The translations under genes and the position numbers were made by a program. The notes under the pieces are model-generated. The model did no database searches, was not told where the DNA came from, and saw nothing but the letters and a program-made list of their open reading frames with translations. From assembly GCF_005234135.1 (NCBI RefSeq), contig NZ_CP039964.1:1555001-1619000 (forward strand): a stretch of DNA of 64,000 bases, in the 5' to 3' direction. Position 1 is the stretch's first letter. The number at the start of each line of letters is the position of its first letter. Positions 16,552 through 25,721 of this stretch are shown piece after piece. The stretch is from Pseudorhodobacter turbinis. GTDB taxonomy: Bacteria; Pseudomonadota; Alphaproteobacteria; Rhodobacterales; Rhodobacteraceae.

Positions 16552-18684
16552 ATGTTTAACGTAACGAAAAAAGAAATCGAATGGGGCGGTGAAACGCTTA
16601 CCTTGGAAACAGGTAAAGTGGCCCGCCAAGCCGATGGTTCGGTTATCGCCACGATGGGCGAAACCTCGGTCATGGCCAACGTGACTTTTGCAAAAGCGCA
16701 AAAGCCGGGCCAGGACTTCTTTCCCCTGACAGTACATTATCAGGAACGCTATTACGCCGCCGGCAAAGTGCCAGGCGGCTTTTTCAAGCGTGAGGCACGG
16801 CCTTCCGAAAAGGAAACGCTGACCTCCCGTTTGATCGACCGTCCAATCCGCCCGCTGTTTGTAGATGGCTTCAAAAACGAAGTTCTGGTGATCTGTACCG
16901 TTCTTTCGCATGACTTGGAAAACGAGCCTGACGTGCTGGCGATGATCGCCGCCTCTGCCGCGCTGACGATTTCCGGCGCACCATTCATGGGGCCGATTGC
17001 CGGCTGCCGGGTCGGCTATGTCGGTGGCGAATATGTGCTGAACCCAAGCTGCGACGACATGATGAAGCTGCGCGACAACCCCGAGCAGCGTCTCGATCTG
17101 GTTGTGGCCGGTACGCAAGACGCCGTGATGATGGTGGAATCCGAAGCCTATGAGCTTTCCGAAGCTGAAATGCTGGGTGCCGTGAAATTCGCCCATGACA
17201 GCATCCAGCCTGTGATCGGCATGATCATGGACTTTGCCGAAGAATGCGCCAAAGAGCCCTTCGACTTTACCCCGCCAAACTATGGCGACCTGACTGCCCG
17301 CGTCAAAGCGGCTGGTGAAACCGCCATGCGCGCCGCTTTCGCAATCCGCGACAAGCAAGAACGCACCACTGCGATTTCAGCCGCTGTTGCTGCGATCAAG
17401 GCTGGCCTGTCGGACGAAGACCGCGCTGATGAGAACCTTGGCTCTGCGATCAAAGCTTTGGAAGCTGGCGTTTTGCGTGGCGATATCATCAACGGCTCTG
17501 CCCGGATTGATGGCCGTGACACAACGACTATTCGCCCGATTGTTTCGGAAACCGGCATCCTGCCACGGACCCACGGTTCCGCCCTGTTTACCCGCGGCGA
17601 AACCCAAGGTCTGGTTGTGACCACTTTGGGCACAGGCGAGGATGAACAGTTCATCGACGCGCTGACCGGCACTTCGAAATCCAACTTCTTGCTGCACTAT
17701 AACTTCCCTCCCTATTCGGTTGGTGAAGTTGGTCGTTTCGGCCCCCCCGGCCGTCGTGAAATCGGCCACGGCAAGCTGGCTTGGCGTGCGCTTCAGGCGG
17801 TTCTGCCTGCGGCAACCGACTTCCCATATACCATTCGTGTGGTGTCGGAGATCACTGAATCCAACGGCTCGTCCTCGATGGCGTCGGTTTGCGGTGGCTC
17901 CTTGTCCATGATGGATGCGGGCGTGCCCTTGAAGGCCCCTGTTGCCGGTGTGGCGATGGGTCTGATCATGGATGACGATGGCAAATATGCGATCCTGTCG
18001 GATATCCTTGGTGACGAAGATCACCTTGGCGACATGGATTTCAAAGTGGCTGGTACCGAATCCGGGATTACATCCTTGCAAATGGACATCAAAATCGCAG
18101 GCATCACGCCCGCGATCATGGAAAAGGCACTTGCACAGGCCAAAGACGGCCGTCTGCATATCTTGGGCGAAATGTCCAAGGCGTTGACATCTGCACAGGC
18201 GTTCTCGGCCTATGCGCCAAAGATCGAAACCATGACCGTTCCAACCGACAAGATCCGTGAAGTTATCGGTTCCGGCGGTAAGGTCATCCGTGAGATCGTC
18301 GAAGTATCGGGCGCAAAAGTCGATATCAACGACGATGGCGTGATCAAGATTGCCTCCAACAACGCCGAGGCCATCAAGAAGGCCTATGACATGATCTGGT
18401 CGATCGTGGCAGAGCCGGAAGAAGGCAAAGTCTACACCGGTAAGGTTGTGAAACTGGTTGATTTCGGGGCGTTCGTGAACTTCTTTGGCAAGCGTGACGG
18501 TCTGGTGCATGTCAGCCAGATCGCCAACAAGCGTTTGCAGCACCCGAATGAGGCGCTGAAAGAAGGCCAGGAAGTGAAAGTGAAGCTTTTGGGCTTTGAC
18601 GATCGCGGCAAGGTTCGCTTGGGCATGAAAATGGTTGACCAAGAAACCGGCGAAGAGATCACGGAAGCCCCCACCGAGGGCTAA
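16552..18684 (+). CDS. pnp: Polynucleotide phosphorylase
   Basis: A 3'-to-5' exoribonuclease that degrades RNA with phosphate and is part of the RNA degradosome. The 710 aa product has two RNase PH-like domains (residues about 10-230 and 310-540, linked by a helical segment), a KH domain with the [15 protein letters not shown] loop near 560-575, and an S1 domain beginning [16 protein letters not shown]. All expected domains are present. The ATG at 16552 follows AGGAAACG; a four-codon frame (16548) overlaps it. A GC-rich leader hairpin may regulate it. Confidence 0.98.
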   Translation: MFNVTKKEIEWGGETLTLETGKVARQADGSVIATMGETSVMANVTFAKAQKPGQDFFPLTVHYQERYYAAGKVPGGFFKREARPSEKETLTSRLIDRPIRPLFVDGFKNEVLVICTVLSHDLENEPDVLAMIAASAALTISGAPFMGPIAGCRVGYVGGEYVLNPSCDDMMKLRDNPEQRLDLVVAGTQDAVMMVESEAYELSEAEMLGAVKFAHDSIQPVIGMIMDFAEECAKEPFDFTPPNYGDLTARVKAAGETAMRAAFAIRDKQERTTAISAAVAAIKAGLSDEDRADENLGSAIKALEAGVLRGDIINGSARIDGRDTTTIRPIVSETGILPRTHGSALFTRGETQGLVVTTLGTGEDEQFIDALTGTSKSNFLLHYNFPPYSVGEVGRFGPPGRREIGHGKLAWRALQAVLPAATDFPYTIRVVSEITESNGSSSMASVCGGSLSMMDAGVPLKAPVAGVAMGLIMDDDGKYAILSDILGDEDHLGDMDFKVAGTESGITSLQMDIKIAGITPAIMEKALAQAKDGRLHILGEMSKALTSAQAFSAYAPKIETMTVPTDKIREVIGSGGKVIREIVEVSGAKVDINDDGVIKIASNNAEAIKKAYDMIWSIVAEPEEGKVYTGKVVKLVDFGAFVNFFGKRDGLVHVSQIANKRLQHPNEALKEGQEVKVKLLGFDDRGKVRLGMKMVDQETGEEITEAPTEG

Positions 18685-18702
18685 TCCCAACTCTATCTGG
18701 TT

Positions 18703-18726
18703 CCCCCCAGCTGTTATGCTGGGGGG
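18703..18726 (+). terminator. Hairpin downstream of pnp
   Basis: CCCCCCAGC at 18703-18711 pairs exactly with GCTGGGGGG at 18718-18726 around a six-base loop, 18 bp after the pnp stop. No T tract follows, so it could also be a 3'-end stabiliser. Confidence 0.6.
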
Positions 18727-18834
18727 GCCACCTTTCCGCGGCCACATTGCGCGCGCCGAATCGTCGCCCTAGCGGGTAGAACACGGCCACGGGTTACGCC
18801 CCGACAGCCTGTTATCGCATGTCTCTCTCTGGAA

Positions 18835-19350
18835 ATGACTAATATGATCAACAAACGCTTCACCAAGGGCGATGCTGAAAGCGTGGCCGAGTATTCGCCT
18901 TGCGAGGGATATCGCTATGCGCTGACACGGGTTTGGGACCCGCAGGGGGACAAGGTGACATTTGTCATGCTCAACCCGTCAACCGCGACCGAAGTGCAAA
19001 ACGATCCCACGGTAGAACGTTGTGAGCGCCGTGCGCGGACGCTCGGGTTTGGTGCATTTCGGGTGGTGAATATTTTCGCCTGGCGCGCAACGGACCCAAA
19101 GGTAATGCGTGCGCAAGAAGACCCTGTTGGCCCGGGCAATGACGCCGCAATTGCGCAGGCTGCAAGCTGGGCTGACCGTATTGTTTGTGCGTGGGGCACA
19201 CATGGTGCACATCTGGATCGCGGGGCAAATGTTGAGGCCATGCTGCGCGGCTTAGGGCGGCCCCTATATCAGCTTGGGTTGACCAAGGCCGGCCATCCCA
19301 AACATCCGCTGTACATCAGCTATGACCGCCAGCCAGAGCTGTGGGACTAA
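18835..19350 (+). CDS. DUF1643 domain protein
   Basis: The 171 aa protein matches DUF1643 throughout: FVMLNPSTATEVQNDPTVERC, then GFGAFRVVNIFAWRATDPK, and the closing LTKAGHPKHPLYISYD. No catalytic function has been assigned to this family to my knowledge. The ATG at 18835 or the in-frame one at 18844 could start it; a weak GGA lies just before the first. It converges tail to tail on the RTX protein gene with a 3 bp gap, so there is no room for a terminator between the stops. Confidence 0.82.
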   Translation: MTNMINKRFTKGDAESVAEYSPCEGYRYALTRVWDPQGDKVTFVMLNPSTATEVQNDPTVERCERRARTLGFGAFRVVNIFAWRATDPKVMRAQEDPVGPGNDAAIAQAASWADRIVCAWGTHGAHLDRGANVEAMLRGLGRPLYQLGLTKAGHPKHPLYISYDRQPELWD

Positions 19351-19353
19351 GCC

Positions 19354-20409
19354 CTAGAAAATATTTGAAGGTGTCAGCTTCAGCGCATCAACCGTAAGAT
19401 TGGCGCCATTCGCGATAACGGCCAGCGGAACGCCATCCAGCACGATCGTCGCGTCGTCAGAATCCTCATCCGTAAGCAGCTCGACATGCGGATCAGGGTG
19501 CGCATTGGCATCATAAAGCACAACGATCTCATCCTCTGACGGCTCATAATCCATAATATGGGCCAAATCATCCGAACCGATCCAGCTGTTCAGGGCAAAA
19601 CTGTCCTCCCCCTCACCGCCATGGGCCCAGTCCCCCGCACCAATCATCAGCGTATCGTCGCCGGTACCACCGTTCAGAAAGTCGCTGCCTTGGCTGTCCT
19701 CGGGGTTCTCCGCATCTACGCCCCAAAGCGTATCATCACCGGCGTTTCCATCCAGCGTATCCTCGCCCTCATCACCGAACAGCTCATCATCATCAAAGCC
19801 GCCCGCCAACCAGTCGTTCCCGGCACCACCCGCAAGCGTATCCGCACCAGAGCCGCCCACCAGCGTGTCGTCGCCCTCATCACCATTCAGGTAATCATCA
19901 TCCATGTGGCCCGACAGGGAATCATCCCCTGCCCCGCCAGTCAAAAGATCATTGCCATCATGACCATCGACGACATCATTACCGGCACCGCCGCGCAGGT
20001 CATCATCGCCCGCACCACCGCCGATGTAGTCCTCGCCATTGTCGCCGTTGATCACATCGTCACCATCGCGCCCGTCCAGCAAATCATCCCCGTCACCGCC
20101 ATCTATGGTATCTGCCCCGGCCTCACCGGTCAAAATATCATCATCGCCGCTACCGGTTAATTCTACATCAAGCGGAGTTGGAAAAGGGGAATCACTGGAT
20201 TCTGTACCAGAGGCGTCGACATCGGGAGCCTGATTTTGGCTCGCGACATCCAAAAGATCGACAGTATCACCTGTCTCCTCATCAGACTCGGTCACGTTGT
20301 CTTCAGCTTCGGCGGTATCATCGCCATCAAGCTTTGTTTTTGTCGCTATAACGCCATCCGCCATAAACCCGGCGAAAACAGCACCAAACAGACCCAAAAT
20401 TCCCAACAT
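19354..20409 (-). CDS. RTX calcium-binding repeat protein with N-terminal membrane anchor
   Basis: The 351 aa, highly acidic protein starts with a hydrophobic segment (MLGILGLFGAVFAGFMADG), then an Asp/Glu/Thr-rich linker, then about 17 RTX nonapeptides of the GGxGxDxLx kind from near residue 85 to 245 (for example GGAGNDVVDGHDGNDLLTG). A non-repetitive C-terminal domain follows (IMDYEPSEDEIVVLYD). RTX repeats fold into a calcium-bound parallel beta-roll, usually in type I secreted proteins. The N-terminal hydrophobic segment is unusual for type I export and suggests anchoring. No secretion ABC genes are nearby. I used the ATG at 20409 rather than the TTG six bases upstream. Confidence 0.85.
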   Translation of the reverse strand: MLGILGLFGAVFAGFMADGVIATKTKLDGDDTAEAEDNVTESDEETGDTVDLLDVASQNQAPDVDASGTESSDSPFPTPLDVELTGSGDDDILTGEAGADTIDGGDGDDLLDGRDGDDVINGDNGEDYIGGGAGDDDLRGGAGNDVVDGHDGNDLLTGGAGDDSLSGHMDDDYLNGDEGDDTLVGGSGADTLAGGAGNDWLAGGFDDDELFGDEGEDTLDGNAGDDTLWGVDAENPEDSQGSDFLNGGTGDDTLMIGAGDWAHGGEGEDSFALNSWIGSDDLAHIMDYEPSEDEIVVLYDANAHPDPHVELLTDEDSDDATIVLDGVPLAVIANGANLTVDALKLTPSNIF

Positions 20410-20609
20410 GACCAAAGCCCTTGATTCCCAATCCTAATATACTCATCGCGGGCGTTAACCAAGTGACTGGCTAAACCGCTGTAAGCATTAGGATTATAGG
20501 AAGATCGTGGCACAAAAGGGCGTGCAAAGCCATCGAATCGGTGCGGAAGTGCGGCTAATTATTCCAATTTGGTTAAAACAGCACGCAAAATGCAAAGGCA
20601 CGGCCAAGG

Positions 20610-20639
20610 CGCGTGGTGGGGCGCAATGCCCACCACGCG
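20610..20639 (-). terminator. Hairpin downstream of truB
   Basis: CGCGTGGTGGG at 20610-20620 is matched exactly by CCCACCACGCG at 20629-20639, 6 bp beyond the truB stop. No T run; the rest of the 20,410-20,645 gap shows nothing recognisable. Confidence 0.65.
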
Positions 20640-20645
20640 GCGGTT

Positions 20646-21551
20646 CTAGTCGTTAAACACCCGGGAAGGATGCAATTCGCCGGCCTTATAAATGCCCACG
20701 GCCACGGCCTTGCCCATATAGCTGGCCCAAGCCTCCTCACCGTATTCCGCGTCAGAGGTCAGGACCATTCCGGGGTTGCCGTTCTTTAACCGAACCACCC
20801 CCTCGGGTGTGGTCGGCAATTCGGGCAGGTCGGTCAGCCCAAGCTCCAGCGGCAACAAATGGGCATCCAGTGCTTCGGTCTTGGCGCCTGCGTCCAGCGT
20901 CTCAAGGCTGACCCCTTGCTCTGCCTGAAACGGGCCGGACCATGTGCGCCGCAACCACAAAACATGCCCAAGACAGCCCAAAGCCTGCCCCAGATCCCGC
21001 GCGATAGAGCGCACATAGCCGCCCTTGCCGCAGACCATCTCCAGCTCTACATGGTCGGCATCGGGACGAGCGATCATCTTCAGGCTTTCGACCCAAAGCG
21101 GACGGGCGGCCAGCGCCATCTCGCCGCCGGCACGCGCGATATCATAGGCGCGCTCGCCTTCGACCTTCACGGCAGAAAACTGTGGCGGAACCTGCATGAT
21201 ATCGCCCCGAAAGGCGCCCAGTGCATCCGCAATTACCTCGTCCGAGGGACGGTCGTCGCGCGTCTCGATCACTTCGCCTTCGGCATCATCGGTGCGGGTG
21301 GAAACACCCAAGCGCATCACAAAGCGGTAGCATTTCAACGCATCGGTGATGTAGGGCACAGTCTTTGTCGCCTCACCCAGCGCCACGGCCAGAACACCGG
21401 TCGCATCGGGATCAAGCGTACCTGCATGGCCCGCCTTTTGCGCATCAAACGCCCATTTCACCTTGTTCACAACAGAGGTGGACGTAACGCCCGCAGGCTT
21501 ATCCACCACCAACCACCCAGAAATCGCGCGGCCCTTGCGTTTGCGTGCCAT
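20646..21551 (-). CDS. truB: tRNA pseudouridine(55) synthase
   Basis: Makes the pseudouridine in the T loop of tRNAs. The catalytic aspartate is D47 in [14 protein letters not shown]; the substrate-binding strands [20 protein letters not shown] and the C-terminal PUA-like region (about residue 225 onward) are present. At 301 aa it is the usual bacterial size. It follows the phosphodiester-glycosidase-like gene in the same direction after about 59 bp, and rbfA lies further upstream, keeping the common rbfA-truB neighbourhood with one gene inserted. Confidence 0.97.
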   Translation of the reverse strand: MARKRKGRAISGWLVVDKPAGVTSTSVVNKVKWAFDAQKAGHAGTLDPDATGVLAVALGEATKTVPYITDALKCYRFVMRLGVSTRTDDAEGEVIETRDDRPSDEVIADALGAFRGDIMQVPPQFSAVKVEGERAYDIARAGGEMALAARPLWVESLKMIARPDADHVELEMVCGKGGYVRSIARDLGQALGCLGHVLWLRRTWSGPFQAEQGVSLETLDAGAKTEALDAHLLPLELGLTDLPELPTTPEGVVRLKNGNPGMVLTSDAEYGEEAWASYMGKAVAVGIYKAGELHPSRVFND

Positions 21552-21610
21552 GATGCCCCCAATTGGAAAAAGCTGTGGCTACCCCGCACGGCACGGCGCG
21601 TCAAGCAGCG

Positions 21611-22339
21611 CTATTTCGGAACGGCAAGCCCCACGATCGGCCCCATCTGAAACCCGAAATCATTGCGCCCCAATTCGGGCGAGAATAACCGGCTGATCTT
21701 GCCATCAAAATAAAGCGCATTCGGCACGCCCAGCCCATCGCGGAACAACCGCCCGAAGGTGTCAAAATTCACCGCCCGCCCCGAGATCGCAAAATAAGCC
21801 GTCTTGCCGTCCCCCGACACGCCAACCCCGTTGCGAATAAAGCGGCTGTCGCTGTCAGGCAGAAAACGTGGGTGCAGGGCACCGTCGATCACCAGCATCG
21901 GGCCGGATTGTGTTGCAAAGCGACACGCGGGGCGCGCGGCCTTGAACGCCCGCGATTCGACCACCGAAAAATCCTTGCCAATGCAAAACACACCGTTAGG
22001 CAGCAGGCCAAAATTGCCCGGCCCCTCTCGGGTGACAATGCCTGCACGTTCCTGCCCTTGCGTCACCAGCAGGCCAACGGGCGCGCGGTCATCGTGATAC
22101 ATTCCGGCGTTCATCGCGAATTTCAGTGTTTTGCCCTCAGTGGCAAGAACCTCATCCACCTTGGCAAAGCTGCCAAGCACAGCGCCTTGCGCATCGGCAT
22201 GGAACAGCCGCAGATCGGCATCTGCGCCGACCTTGCACACCGTAAAGGGTAGATCGTCAAAGGTTGTATCAATGCAGGAAGCTTGCGCAGGCAGCGCATA
22301 GGCCAGCGCAAATGCGCAAGCCGCAAGCAGCCTAAGCAT
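21611..22339 (-). CDS. Phosphodiester glycosidase family protein, exported
   Basis: A 242 aa protein with a signal peptide (MLRLLAACAFALAYALPAQA) and the domain named after mammalian NAGPA, which removes N-acetylglucosamine from a phosphodiester. Conserved blocks seen are FAMNAGMYHDDRAPVGL, NFGLLPNGVFCIG, ATQSGPMLVIDG and FRDGLGVPNALYFDG. Bacterial members are extracytoplasmic and mostly uncharacterised. The start at 22339 or 22345 lies inside the end of rbfA, an 8 or 14 bp overlap, so translation is probably coupled. It is sandwiched between rbfA and truB. Confidence 0.85.
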   Translation of the reverse strand: MLRLLAACAFALAYALPAQASCIDTTFDDLPFTVCKVGADADLRLFHADAQGAVLGSFAKVDEVLATEGKTLKFAMNAGMYHDDRAPVGLLVTQGQERAGIVTREGPGNFGLLPNGVFCIGKDFSVVESRAFKAARPACRFATQSGPMLVIDGALHPRFLPDSDSRFIRNGVGVSGDGKTAYFAISGRAVNFDTFGRLFRDGLGVPNALYFDGKISRLFSPELGRNDFGFQMGPIVGLAVPK

Positions 22340-22745
22340 CGTCATCCGGCGCGGCATCAACATCGCGGCGCACGCGCTCATCTTCCAACAGACGGCGGGT
22401 TTCATCCAGCTGATCAAAGGTGATATCGGGGCGAAAGCGCAGCTCCGGTATATGTTTGATGATCATCTGCTTGCCGATCAGGTGGCGCAACTCGCCCTGA
22501 TGCTTGGCCAAAAGGGCAATCGCCCCCTTAACATCCTTACCGCCCAAAGGCATCACATGCACGGTGGCGACGCGCATGTCCTTGGACATCTGCACCTCCC
22601 CGACTGTGATGTAGAAACGGTTCAGATCCGGGTCATGCACTTCGCCACGCGAAAGCACTTCGGATAAAATCCGGCGGATCAATTCGCCAACCCGAAGTTG
22701 ACGCTGCGAAGGGCCCTGGGCCGAGGTGTAGCTTTTCTGTGCCAT
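22332..22745 (-). CDS. rbfA: 30S ribosome-binding factor A
   Basis: A 137 aa KH-fold factor needed for late 16S rRNA maturation and cold growth. The signature includes RVGELIRRILSEVLSRGEV, the strand VQMSKDMRVATVHVMP, and ELRFRPDITFDQLDE. The ATG at 22745 follows GGAAGG; longer in-frame possibilities read antisense into dapB and were rejected. The gene diverges from dapB across 118 bp and overlaps the following gene on the same strand. Confidence 0.96.
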   Translation of the reverse strand: MAQKSYTSAQGPSQRQLRVGELIRRILSEVLSRGEVHDPDLNRFYITVGEVQMSKDMRVATVHVMPLGGKDVKGAIALLAKHQGELRHLIGKQMIIKHIPELRFRPDITFDQLDETRRLLEDERVRRDVDAAPDDDA

Positions 22746-22863
22746 CCTTCCCACATAGGCGTTTCCAACCGCGCCCGCAACGGGCATCACAGCAAAATGG
22801 GCGCTTGGGCCTTTGCGGCACATACGATAAGCAGGCGCAAAAGCATTAGAGGGGATTGAGAAC

Positions 22864-23673
22864 ATGGCCGACCTTCCGGGACTCGTTGTAACCGGCGCAT
22901 CAGGGCGCATGGGGCAAATGCTGATCCGCACGATCACCTCATCCGACCGCGCACGTCTGGTCGGCTGCGTTGAGCGTAGCGGCCACGACTGGGTCGGCCG
23001 CGATGTGGGCGAATGTATGGGCGGGCCCGCGATGGGCGTGATCGTAAGCGATGATGCGCCCACGGTCTTTGCCAAAGCCCAAGCCGTGATCGACTTCACC
23101 GCCCCCACAGCCACCGTCGAATTTGCAGCACTGGCAGCACAGGCTGGTATCGTTCATGTGATCGGCACCACAGGGATGGAGGGTGATCACATCGCGCAGC
23201 TTACCCCCGCCGCGACCCGCGCAGTAATCGTGCGGGCGGGGAATATGTCACTGGGTGTGAACCTTTTGACCCGCCTAACCCAAAAAGTCGCCGCAGCCCT
23301 AGATGCCGATTGGGATATCGAGGTGGTCGAGGCCCATCACCGCATGAAGGTCGATGCGCCCTCGGGAACCGCCCTGATGCTGGGTGAGGCCGCCGCCCAA
23401 GGCCGTGGTGTATCGCTGACGGATGTGCGCGATTCCGGGCGGGATGGCATTACCGGTGCGCGCAAACGCGGTGATATCGGTTTTGCCGCCATTCGCGGCG
23501 GGGATGTGGTGGGGGAACATGACGTGATCTTTGCCGCTGATGGCGAACGCATCGTGCTGCGCCACCTTGCAACCGATCGCGCGATCTTTGCCCGTGGTGC
23601 GCTGCGCGCAGCCCTGTGGGGCATCGGCCAAAAGCCGGGCGAATATGACATGATGGACGTGCTGGGCCTGTAA
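22864..23673 (+). CDS. dapB: 4-hydroxy-tetrahydrodipicolinate reductase
   Basis: Second enzyme of the diaminopimelate/lysine branch, using NAD(P)H. The nucleotide loop [11 protein letters not shown] is at residues 9-19, and the catalytic segment [16 protein letters not shown] holds the general acid histidine and lysine. The 269 aa length is normal. It is a single gene, divergent from rbfA, and its TAA touches the stop codon of the converging glycosyltransferase gene with no gap. Confidence 0.97.
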   Translation: MADLPGLVVTGASGRMGQMLIRTITSSDRARLVGCVERSGHDWVGRDVGECMGGPAMGVIVSDDAPTVFAKAQAVIDFTAPTATVEFAALAAQAGIVHVIGTTGMEGDHIAQLTPAATRAVIVRAGNMSLGVNLLTRLTQKVAAALDADWDIEVVEAHHRMKVDAPSGTALMLGEAAAQGRGVSLTDVRDSGRDGITGARKRGDIGFAAIRGGDVVGEHDVIFAADGERIVLRHLATDRAIFARGALRAALWGIGQKPGEYDMMDVLGL

Positions 23674-24675
23674 TTAGCAGATAAAGCGCCGGTAGGCCTC
23701 GGATGCCTCCAAGAAGCCCTGCTCTACCAAGGCTTCCGGTCCAGCGTAAACATATGCTGATTGCGGGGCGATCCTGAAGGCATCGCCCCCCGTGGCGGCT
23801 GCCAAACGCTTGGCATCCTCGGAATGTTCCCATGTTCCATTGGCGACCGAGGCCCGATCCCGCGCCAGATAATCCCCTGCAAGCTTGTAATGCCGCAAGA
23901 GGCCGGTCACATCGGCAACGCGGACCTTGCTGGCACAATGCGGATGCACCATCGGCTGCACCGTTGGGATATTGCGCACAATCGAATGTTTGGACAGGAA
24001 GCACGCCTCACCAAAGACTTCGGCACGAACACCGCCGATTTTCAGGGCAACATCACCTTCATTCTGATCCAGAAACCAACTGAATCCGATGGCATCATGC
24101 TCATGATAAGCCACCGATTGTACCTGCCCCAAACTATAGTGATCCGCCTGCTGCAAGACGCGGCTATAATCCCAATCCTTGCCCTCACCATAGGAAAGCG
24201 GCGAGAACAGGTCGAGCATCTGCGACACCATCGCCGTATAGTCATGCTTGGTCAAATACCCCAACAGCTGCGGCAGTGAGGCATCCAACGGCACCTCGAA
24301 CATCTCATCCGCGTCGGCAAACAAGAACCAACCGCCCTGTATCACCTGCCGCGCGGCCACCACGCGCAGCAATACCTCATACTGTCGGGCGGGGAGCGTG
24401 TTTTGCAGGACCGTCACGCAGTCAAACCGTTTGGCGACCGCAATGGTATCATCCGATGATCCGTTATCCACCAACACAATGTGGCGCACACCAAGAGCTT
24501 GATGATGTGCCAAAAACGCTTCGATGAAATAGGCGGCGTCCTTGACAAGACATATCACTGCGGCCTCATCCTCGGCCAACTCCACGCGGGCCGGACCATG
24601 GATCAACGCCATCCCTTTCGCCACAGCGCGCCGCGTCGAAAACTCATCCCAACGACGCGTCACCGCATCAAACAT
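23674..24675 (-). CDS. Glycosyltransferase family 2-like protein
   Basis: The 333 aa protein has the GT-A nucleotide-sugar fold of the group that begins with an E-x-A-x-I-x-x-x-x-K motif: DEAAVICLVKDAAYFIEAFL, then VLVDNGSSDDTI and the metal-binding FLFADADEMFE. A C-terminal region rich in His and Trp follows. It probably adds a sugar to a surface glycan or protein, but donor and acceptor are unknown. I used the ATG at 24675; a GTG four codons earlier is possible. No other polysaccharide genes adjoin it. Confidence 0.83.
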   Translation of the reverse strand: MFDAVTRRWDEFSTRRAVAKGMALIHGPARVELAEDEAAVICLVKDAAYFIEAFLAHHQALGVRHIVLVDNGSSDDTIAVAKRFDCVTVLQNTLPARQYEVLLRVVAARQVIQGGWFLFADADEMFEVPLDASLPQLLGYLTKHDYTAMVSQMLDLFSPLSYGEGKDWDYSRVLQQADHYSLGQVQSVAYHEHDAIGFSWFLDQNEGDVALKIGGVRAEVFGEACFLSKHSIVRNIPTVQPMVHPHCASKVRVADVTGLLRHYKLAGDYLARDRASVANGTWEHSEDAKRLAAATGGDAFRIAPQSAYVYAGPEALVEQGFLEASEAYRRFIC

Positions 24676-24701
24676 CCGCCCAATCACGTCGTACCTACCC
24701 C

Positions 24702-25631
24702 TTAAACCAAACCATTTTCACCAAAATACTCTTCATCCACGGATTTGAGGACATAGCGCATCCGCCCCCGAACCCCAATATCGTAGCGGATCATCAAGCG
24801 CGCCAACTCTTGCCCATTGATCAAAACGATCCGGTGCTGCACCTTGTTCAAAAATCCTTTTGCCTCGGCTGAAAAATCCGAGGTGGTGACGAAAACCCCT
24901 TTTGTTGCCCCTTCGCCGTTCAATGATCCGACAAATTGCTGAATAGCCGGTCGCGACACTTTGTTGTCCGCCCCGTAGCGTTTGGCCTGAATATAAACAG
25001 CGTCCAGCCCCAACGCATCCTCATAAATGATCCCGTCAATCCCGCCGTCACCACTGGCTTTGGTCATATGGCTGTTGGACAGATCGCCCTTGCCATAGCC
25101 CATCGCCGTCAGCAAATCGAGGATCAGCCGCTCAAACCGGATCGGGTTCATCTCATAGAGCAGTGCCAAAAGTTCATCGCGCAGGGCGGCCGAAAGGACT
25201 GCATAGGCCGTCTCGATTGTATCCTCGGGGGTTTTATCCGCCACAAGTACCGTGGCTGAGGCCAAGGAGGTGTCGCTGCTTTCCTGCTTTCTGCTGTCTT
25301 GTTTCCATTCAACAAAGGCCGGAAACTGTTCGAGCGTTTTATTGGAAATCTCATCCGGATTGCTTGCCAAAACCTTGCGGCCAAGGTCCGTAATCTGATG
25401 AAATCCCCTTTTAGGGGACCGCAACAGCCCTGCTTTGCCCAAATAGGTGCGCGCCCAATTCGCACGATTGCTAAGTAGGGGGCCACCGTTTGGCAAAAGC
25501 TCTTCCGCCTCCGCCTCGGTGATCGAAAACTCCCGTCGCAAAGCCGGAAGGCACTCCACCACCCGCGTTTTACCCGCCGCGAATTCCCGCAGCAGTGGCA
25601 ACATCATCGTTTGATAGTCAGGAATGGCCAT
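24702..25631 (-). CDS. Mrr-family restriction endonuclease
   Basis: The 309 aa protein has the Mrr layout: an N-terminal winged-helix domain (from about residue 5 to 90, with ANWARTYLGKAGLLRSPKRG) and a C-terminal PD-(D/E)xK nuclease with the catalytic pieces GDGGIDGII and VYIQAKRY. Mrr-type enzymes are methylation-dependent (type IV) nucleases that cut foreign modified DNA, or act in DNA stress. No methyltransferase gene adjoins it, which fits a type IV enzyme. It sits between a glycosyltransferase and dxs. Confidence 0.88.
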   Translation of the reverse strand: MAIPDYQTMMLPLLREFAAGKTRVVECLPALRREFSITEAEAEELLPNGGPLLSNRANWARTYLGKAGLLRSPKRGFHQITDLGRKVLASNPDEISNKTLEQFPAFVEWKQDSRKQESSDTSLASATVLVADKTPEDTIETAYAVLSAALRDELLALLYEMNPIRFERLILDLLTAMGYGKGDLSNSHMTKASGDGGIDGIIYEDALGLDAVYIQAKRYGADNKVSRPAIQQFVGSLNGEGATKGVFVTTSDFSAEAKGFLNKVQHRIVLINGQELARLMIRYDIGVRGRMRYVLKSVDEEYFGENGLV

Positions 25632-25721
25632 TCAAATCCCCCCGCGATCTGAAACTCTAAGAAAATGCCGAAAAATGGCTTCGGCCTGCCCATGTCGGAT
25701 ACTCTGGCGGGCAAGCACCCC

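Noticed and set aside
17377..18747. Antisense frame of 456 codons inside pnp
   Set aside because: pnp is certain over the same bases; no protein features on the other strand.
19558..20160. Plus-strand, Ile-rich frame and tandem repeats over the RTX gene, considered as a CRISPR-like or repeat array
   Set aside because: The periodicity is explained by RTX nonapeptide codons on the minus strand; there are no identical repeats with unique spacers.
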